This document shows positions 32,401-36,851 of a stretch of 36,851 nt of DNA, piece after piece. Location of the stretch: NCBI GenBank assembly GCA_026125665.1, contig JAHCKS010000046.1:1-36851 (forward strand), given 5' to 3'. The notes below the pieces were generated by a model. The model was not told where the DNA came from, did not search any database, and saw only the letters and a list, made by a program, of their open reading frames with translations. The DNA comes from Rubrivivax sp. Lineage in GTDB: Bacteria; Pseudomonadota; Gammaproteobacteria; Burkholderiales; Burkholderiaceae_C. The position numbers and the translations under genes were made by a program. Position 1 is the stretch's first letter. Each line of letters opens with the position of its first letter.

Positions 32401-33056
32401 GGCGGCGCAGGCAGGGGCCGGGCAGGCGTGCGGCACAGCGCGGCTTCACGCTCGTCGAGGTGCTGGTGGCCATGCTCATCATGGCGTTGCTGTCGATGGT
32501 CACCTGGCAGGGGCTGGACGGCATCCTGCGCGCGCGCGACGGCAGCAAGGCGGCGCTGGATCGCACGCAGCGCCTGGCCACCGTCGTCGTGCAGTGGGAA
32601 CAGGACCTGCAGGCGCTGCACGAGTCGCGCGCCGTGCCGGCGCTGCACTTCGACGGCCGCACGGTGCGCATGACCCGCCGCGTCGACGGCGGCGTGGCGC
32701 TCGTCGCCTGGTCGCTGCGCGACGGCCGCTGGCAGCGCTGGGTCGGCCCGGCGTTCACGCGCCTGGTCGACCTGCAGGAGTCGTGGATCGCGAGCCAGGG
32801 CCTGCTCGGCAACGAGCCCGGGCACCTCACGCTCGCCGAAGGGGCGAGCGAGTGGCACATCTACTACCACCGCGGCGGCGCGTGGACGAACGCACAGTCC
32901 ACCGGCGACGTGGCGGCTGCGCCCTTCACGCCCGGTGCTGCGCCGGGCGCCGCACCGGCCGCGCTGGAGGCGCTGCCGACCGCGGTGCGCATGGTCATCA
33001 CGCTCGACGGCCGCACGCTCACGCGCGACATTGCGCTGGGCCCCTCGGGTGGATGA
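32397..33056 (+). CDS. gspJ: Type II secretion minor pseudopilin GspJ
   Basis: Minor pseudopilin of 219 residues; with GspI and GspK it forms the pseudopilus tip. Prepilin site RAAQRG-FTLVEVLVAMLIMALLSM, Glu at +5, leader 16 residues. Further GspJ features: VQWEQDLQAL and the strand-rich body (RVDGGVALVAWSLRDGRWQRW). The GTG at 32397 overlaps the gspI stop (GTGA). The C-terminal part contains an Ala/Pro-rich insert (PFTPGAAPGAAPAALEALP). Confidence 0.92.
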   Translation: MRRRRQGPGRRAAQRGFTLVEVLVAMLIMALLSMVTWQGLDGILRARDGSKAALDRTQRLATVVVQWEQDLQALHESRAVPALHFDGRTVRMTRRVDGGVALVAWSLRDGRWQRWVGPAFTRLVDLQESWIASQGLLGNEPGHLTLAEGASEWHIYYHRGGAWTNAQSTGDVAAAPFTPGAAPGAAPAALEALPTAVRMVITLDGRTLTRDIALGPSGG

Positions 33057-33062
33057 GCGCCG

Positions 33063-34055
33063 ATGCGCCTGCGCACCGCATCGTCGTCTCCGCGCCGCGG
33101 CGCCGCGCTGCTGCTGGCCATGGTCATCATGACCATCGTCGCCACCATCGCCTCGGGCATGGTGTGGCAGCAAAGCCGCGCCATCCAGGTCGAGGCAGCC
33201 GAACGCGCGCGCACGCAGTCGGCCTGGATCCTCGCCGGCGCGCTCGACTGGGCGCGCCTCATCCTGCGCGAGGACGACCGCGTCAATCAGCAGCGCCAGC
33301 GCACCGGCCAGCTGCCCTACGACGGGCTGGACGAACCGTGGGCGACCCCGCTGGCCGAGGCCCGTCTGTCGGCCTTCCTCGCCGCCGACCGCGACAACAA
33401 CGCCGAGGACGCCGGCCCCGAGGCGTTCCTGTCCGGCAGCATCGTCGACGCGCAGTCGCGCTGGAACCTGCGCAACCTGGTCGGCGCCGACGGCAAGATC
33501 GTGCCGGCCGAGATGGAGGCGCTGCGCACGCTGGTGGACCTGGCCGGCGCGCCGGTGGACGCGGCCGAGCGCATCGCCGGCGTGCTGCGCGACGCCTGGG
33601 CGCCGCCCACCCCCGAGGCGGCGGCGGTGCGCACGCGGCCGGTGTCGCCGGCGCGCCTGTCGGACCTCGCCTGGCTCGGCATCGAGCGCGAGACGCTGGC
33701 GCGGCTGGACGGCTCGGTGACGCTGCTGCCCGTGCGCACGCCGGTGAACGTGAACACCGCGTCGCGCGAGGCCATCGCTGCGGCCATCGACAAGCTCGAC
33801 CTCGGCACCGCCGAGCGCCTGGTGCAGCAGCGGCAGCGCCAACCCTTCGAGTCTCTCGAGGCGGTGCGCGCGCACCTGCCGCCGGGCACGCCGCTGGACG
33901 CGGCGCGACTGTCCGTCACCTCGCGCTGGTTCGTCGTCTCCGGCCGGCTGCGCCTGGACGAACGCGTGCTCGAGGAGCGTTCGCTGGTCGAGCGACGCGA
34001 CGCCGACGTGGTGGTGCGCCAGCGGGAACGGATCAACTTGTCGGAGCCGCGTTAG
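33063..34055 (+). CDS. gspK: Type II secretion minor pseudopilin GspK
   Basis: Large minor pseudopilin of 330 residues that caps the pseudopilus. Prepilin site PRRG-AALLLAMVIMTIVATIASG, without Glu at +5, as is characteristic of GspK. Family segments: SIVDAQSRWNLRNLV, VNVNTASREAIAAAI (helix-hairpin-helix-like alpha domain), and the C-terminal SRWFVVSGRLRLDERV. The ATG at 33063 is 6 bp after the gspJ stop, with GGATGAG as ribosome-binding site. It ends with TAG, and a 108-bp gap to gspL follows that contains CACAAT (34118-34123), a weak -10 candidate. Confidence 0.93.
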   Translation: MRLRTASSSPRRGAALLLAMVIMTIVATIASGMVWQQSRAIQVEAAERARTQSAWILAGALDWARLILREDDRVNQQRQRTGQLPYDGLDEPWATPLAEARLSAFLAADRDNNAEDAGPEAFLSGSIVDAQSRWNLRNLVGADGKIVPAEMEALRTLVDLAGAPVDAAERIAGVLRDAWAPPTPEAAAVRTRPVSPARLSDLAWLGIERETLARLDGSVTLLPVRTPVNVNTASREAIAAAIDKLDLGTAERLVQQRQRQPFESLEAVRAHLPPGTPLDAARLSVTSRWFVVSGRLRLDERVLEERSLVERRDADVVVRQRERINLSEPR

Positions 34056-34163
34056 TTCGTTCGCGCCCGGTGACCTCGCCTCACAAGTCCGCCGGTCCCG
34101 GTGCGGGCCCCCGCCGCCACAATACGCGGTCGCCCGGGCCACGCCGCCCATCCCACCCGAGCC

Positions 34164-35408
34164 ATGTCCGTCCTTGCCATCGTCCTCCCACCGCGTGAGC
34201 GGCTCACCGCCCAGGCGGGCGGCGACGGCGTCGCGGGTGCGCGCGCGCCGGACGACTACTCGTTCGTCTTCAGCGCCGACGGCACCGTCGTCACGCAGGT
34301 CGGGCGCACCGCGGCATCGCTGCTGCCGAAGGCCGACCGTGTCATCGTCGTGCTCGCCGATGCCGACGTCAGCTGGCACCGCATCAAGGTGCCCAAGGCG
34401 CCGCCGGCGCGCATGCGCGCCGCGCTGATGGGCATGCTCGAGGAGACGCTGCTCGACGACGAAGGTGCGCTGCACGTCGTGCTGGCGCCCGGCGGCCAGC
34501 CGGGGCGCACCGGATGGGTGGCGGTGGCGCACAAGCCCTGGCTCACGGCGGTGCTCAACGCGCTGGAGTCGGCCGGCACCGATGTCGAGAAGGTGGTGCC
34601 TCTCAGTGCCCCGGTGGCCCAGCCGGTGGGCCACTTCTGGCTCGACGAGGCCGGCGACGGCAACCTCGGCAGCGTCTGGCTGGTCTTCGCGCGCAAGGAC
34701 GGGGTCAACTGCGTCAACCTCGACGGCAACCTCGCCAAGAGCCTCATCGTCGGTGCCGGCGAGCTGGCGCGCTGGACAGCAACGCCGGCCGCCGCGGCGC
34801 ACGCCGAGCGCTGGCTCGGCTCGCGCGTGTCGGTGCTCACCGAGGCCGAGCGCGCGATGCTCGCCTGCCGGGGCGCCACCAACCTGCGCCAGTACGAGCT
34901 GGCGCCGCGCCACCGCGGCATGCGCGCGCTGCGCGAGGTGGGCCGGCGCTTCATGCTGCCCGAGTGGCGGGCCGTGCGCTGGGGCGTGGCCGCGCTGGTG
35001 GCCATGCAGCTCATCGGCTTGAACGCCCATGCCTGGCACCAGGAGCGTGTGCTCCAGCGCAAGCGCGAGGCGATGAACGAGACGCTGCGCAGCACGTTCC
35101 CGGGCGTGCGCACCGTGCTCGACGCGCCGCTGCAGATGCAGCGCGAGACCGACCGGGCGCGCGCGCTGGCCGGGCGCGCCGGCGACGCGGACTTCGAGTC
35201 GCTGCTCGGTGCCGCCGCCGCTGCCTGGCCCGATGGCGCCGGCCCGGCGCCGACCGTGCGCTACGAACCGGGCAAGCTGACGCTCGCCGCGCCCGGCTGG
35301 GGCGAGCCGCAGGTGCGCCAGCTGCGCGAGCGGCTGGCCGCCGCGGGCCTCGCCGCCGAGTTCGCCGAGGGGCGCGTGGTGGTCACCCGCCGCGCCGGCC
35401 CGCGTTGA
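34164..35408 (+). CDS. gspL: Type II secretion inner-membrane protein GspL
   Basis: Platform protein linking the GspE ATPase in the cytoplasm to GspM in the membrane. 414 residues: an actin-like cytoplasmic part (about 1-265; RVIVVLADADVSWHRIKVPK, TGWVAVAHKPWLTAVLNALE), one membrane helix (WGVAALVAMQLIGLNAHAW, about 273-291) and a small periplasmic ferredoxin-like domain (PTVRYEPGKLTLAAPGWGEP). The ATG at 34164 is the family start. The frame is open back to 34101, but that part is Arg/Pro-rich and not GspL-like. It follows gspK by 108 bp and precedes gspM by 13 bp. Confidence 0.92.
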   Translation: MSVLAIVLPPRERLTAQAGGDGVAGARAPDDYSFVFSADGTVVTQVGRTAASLLPKADRVIVVLADADVSWHRIKVPKAPPARMRAALMGMLEETLLDDEGALHVVLAPGGQPGRTGWVAVAHKPWLTAVLNALESAGTDVEKVVPLSAPVAQPVGHFWLDEAGDGNLGSVWLVFARKDGVNCVNLDGNLAKSLIVGAGELARWTATPAAAAHAERWLGSRVSVLTEAERAMLACRGATNLRQYELAPRHRGMRALREVGRRFMLPEWRAVRWGVAALVAMQLIGLNAHAWHQERVLQRKREAMNETLRSTFPGVRTVLDAPLQMQRETDRARALAGRAGDADFESLLGAAAAAWPDGAGPAPTVRYEPGKLTLAAPGWGEPQVRQLRERLAAAGLAAEFAEGRVVVTRRAGPR

Positions 35409-35421
35409 GGAAGGGACGGCC

Positions 35422-35958
35422 ATGAGCAGCGGCACCCTCGACGAGCGCGATGCACCGGCCCCCGCCCCCGGCGGGCTGAACCTGCCGCGGGAATGGGTGC
35501 GCCAGTGGTGGCGCGGCCTGGCGGCGCGCGAGCGGCGGCTGATCGGCACCGCCGTTGCCGTCGTGGCGGTGGCGCTGCTGTGGTGGGTCGGCCTCGCCCC
35601 GGCGCTGCGCACGCTGCAGCGCGCGCCGGCGCAGATCGATGCCGCCGAGGCGCAGCTGCAGACGATGCAGCGGCTGGCGGCGGAGGCGCGCGAGCTGCGC
35701 GGCGTGACGCCGGTGTCCAACGAGCAGGCGGCCAACGTGCTGAAGGCGGCCACGGCGCGCCTGGGCGACAAGGGGCGCCTGGCGGTGCAGGGCGACCGCG
35801 CCGTGCTGACGGTGGCCAACGTCCCGAGCGTCGCGCTGCGCGACTGGCTGGCCGAAGCGCGCTCGGGTGCGCGCGCGCGCACGATCGAAGCCAACCTGTC
35901 GCGCGGAACCTCCGGCCTGACAGGTACCGTCGTCGTCGGCATGGGGCCGGCCCAGTGA
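35422..35958 (+). CDS. gspM: Type II secretion inner-membrane protein GspM
   Basis: Partner of GspL in the inner-membrane platform. 178 residues: a short cytoplasmic start with LAARERRLI, one membrane helix (LIGTAVAVVAVALLWWVGLAPAL), a periplasmic coiled coil (APAQIDAAEAQLQTMQRLAAEA) and a ferredoxin-like domain. GAGGAAGG is present just upstream of the ATG at 35422. Overlaps gspN by 4 bases. Confidence 0.92.
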   Translation: MSSGTLDERDAPAPAPGGLNLPREWVRQWWRGLAARERRLIGTAVAVVAVALLWWVGLAPALRTLQRAPAQIDAAEAQLQTMQRLAAEARELRGVTPVSNEQAANVLKAATARLGDKGRLAVQGDRAVLTVANVPSVALRDWLAEARSGARARTIEANLSRGTSGLTGTVVVGMGPAQ

Positions 35959-36740
35959 AGCGCTGGCTCGCCTTCGGCCTGGCCAGCGGAGTGCTGGTCG
36001 CGCTCGTGGTCTTCGCACCGGCGGCCTGGCTGGCCGGCGCGGTGTCGCGCATGAGTGCAGGCTACTTCCTGCTTTCCGACGCGCGCGGCAGCGTCTGGTC
36101 GGGGTCCGCCGTGCTCGTGCTGACCGCGGGCGAAGGCAGCCGCGATGCGAGCGCGCTGCCCGGGCGGCTGCACTGGCGCGTCGGCCTGGACGGCCTCGCC
36201 ATCGCGGTCAGGCTGCGGCACGCCTGCTGCCTGTCGGGCGAGCAGCGGCTGCGCATCGTGCCCGGGCTCGCGCGGCTGCGCATCGAGCTTCTGCCCTCGG
36301 GCAGCGGCGGGCCGCTGGGGCAGTGGCCGGCCGCCTGGCTCAGCGGCCTGGGCACGCCGTGGAACACGCTGCAGCTCACCGGCGCGCTGCAGCTCAGCAC
36401 GCCGGGCATCGTGCTCGAGTCGGCGAGCGGGCGCTGGACCTTCACCGGCCGCGCCGACCTCGAGCTGCAGTCGCTCGCCTCGCGCATCTCCACGCTCGAC
36501 ATGCTCGGCAGCTACCGCCTCACGCTGGCCGGCGACGGCGCGCAGCGCGAAGGCACGAGTGTGCTGCTGACCACCACCACCGGCGCGCTGCAACTGAGCG
36601 GCAACGGCCAGTTCGCGGCCGGCCGCTTCCGCTTCCGCGGCCAGGCGAGCGCCGCGCCAGGCTCCGAGGCGGCCCTGAACAACCTGCTGAACATCATCGG
36701 GCGGCGCCAGGGGGCGCAGTCCGTCATTTCGATCGGATGA
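35955..36740 (+). CDS. gspN: Type II secretion protein GspN
   Basis: Accessory type II secretion protein of 261 residues with an N-terminal membrane anchor (WLAFGLASGVLVALVVFAPAAWL) and a periplasmic strand-rich body (YFLLSDARGSVWSGSAVLVL, LHWRVGLDGLAIAVRL, LTLAGDGAQREGTSVLLTT). The end matches GspN (EAALNNLLNIIGRRQ). Only some species carry GspN, and its exact role is not settled. The GTG at 35955 overlaps the gspM stop (GTGA). A CC pair in RHACCLSGEQ could form a disulfide. Confidence 0.9.
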   Translation: MKRWLAFGLASGVLVALVVFAPAAWLAGAVSRMSAGYFLLSDARGSVWSGSAVLVLTAGEGSRDASALPGRLHWRVGLDGLAIAVRLRHACCLSGEQRLRIVPGLARLRIELLPSGSGGPLGQWPAAWLSGLGTPWNTLQLTGALQLSTPGIVLESASGRWTFTGRADLELQSLASRISTLDMLGSYRLTLAGDGAQREGTSVLLTTTTGALQLSGNGQFAAGRFRFRGQASAAPGSEAALNNLLNIIGRRQGAQSVISIG

Positions 36741-36851
36741 TCATGAACCGACGCACGCCCCCTCCGACCGCTCACCGCCGCCATCGTGGCCGCCCGGCCG
36801 CGCCGGCGGCCCGGCCGCCGCGGCCCGGCGGGCACATCGCGCTTGCGTGGG
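36737..36851 (+). CDS. gspD: Start of a further gsp gene, probably the secretin gene gspD (cut by window edge)
   Basis: An ATG at 36737 overlaps the gspN stop (ATGA), and a second in-frame ATG follows at 36743. The 38 residues visible are Arg/Pro-rich (MNRRTPPPTAHRRHRGRPAA) and end in GGHIALAW at the window edge; they could be a long n-region before a signal peptide. The product cannot be recognised from this part. gspD is inferred only from position: it is the main missing structural gene and follows gspN in several Burkholderiales. Confidence 0.4.
   Translation, partial: MIMNRRTPPPTAHRRHRGRPAAPAARPPRPGGHIALAW

Noticed and set aside
32277-36593. 1438-codon open frame on the minus strand
   Set aside because: It runs antisense across gspJ, K, L, M and N. 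Low-complexity Arg/Ala/His content and no recognisable motif; the plus-strand genes are unambiguous.

Overview
The window is about 37 kb of very GC-rich (roughly 70% or more) bacterial chromosome. Gene content and order point to a betaproteobacterium of the order Burkholderiales, most like the Rubrivivax/Leptothrix/Ideonella group. Indicators are the pilMNOPQ-aroKB-dgt-gltB block divergent from a PBP1A gene, the cyaY / lptM-lysA divergon, a Burkholderia-type porin, and a type II secretion cluster in which the secretin gene appears to follow gspN. This assignment is inferred from the reading; no search was run.

Layout. 1-11733 (minus): type IV pilus assembly operon pilMNOPQ, then aroK, aroB, dgt, a degenerate REP-associated transposase-like gene and the N-terminal half of gltB (cut by the left edge). 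Most junctions are 4-base stop/start overlaps, so this reads as one long transcription unit. 12095-14464 (plus): PBP1A gene, divergent from pilM. 14507-16402: cyaY (minus) against lptM-lysA (plus). 16452-22345 (minus): a porin, then a DUF3047 lipoprotein and a dppBCDF-like peptide ABC transporter without a binding-protein gene. 22652-23978: coq7 (plus) and an OsmC-family gene (minus), converging on a 24-bp inverted repeat. 24040-24167 (plus): a probable small RNA with promoter-like elements, a pyrimidine-rich anti-Shine-Dalgarno tract and a strong intrinsic terminator. 24304-27063 (plus): ilvA and a divergent CobT-like gene. 27130-27296: a palindromic MITE-like element with a 5-bp direct repeat. 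27293-29901 (minus): a DEDDh exonuclease and a cNMP/CBS/nucleotidyltransferase-like protein. 30061-36851: type II secretion genes, gspC on minus and gspGHIJKLMN plus the start of probable gspD on plus.

How the parts work together. Two large envelope machines dominate: the type IV pilus alignment complex with its secretin, and the pseudopilus and inner-membrane platform of type II secretion. Around them lie housekeeping genes for aromatic amino acid, lysine, isoleucine, ubiquinone, glutamate and murein metabolism.

The most unusual items are: (i) the putative sRNA at 24074-24167; (ii) a CobT homologue in which both catalytic glutamates appear replaced; (iii) a RAYT-like protein with its HUH motif replaced and an AT-hook-like tail; (iv) an AT-rich block (about 34% GC, with a promoter-like sequence) that appears to interrupt the 3' end of gspC; (v) a 60-bp tandem repeat between gspH and gspI that supplies stop, start and ribosome-binding signals, with a related 15-mer at the pilO/pilP junction; and (vi) the 161-bp MITE-like palindrome. 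No rRNA, tRNA or CRISPR array was seen.
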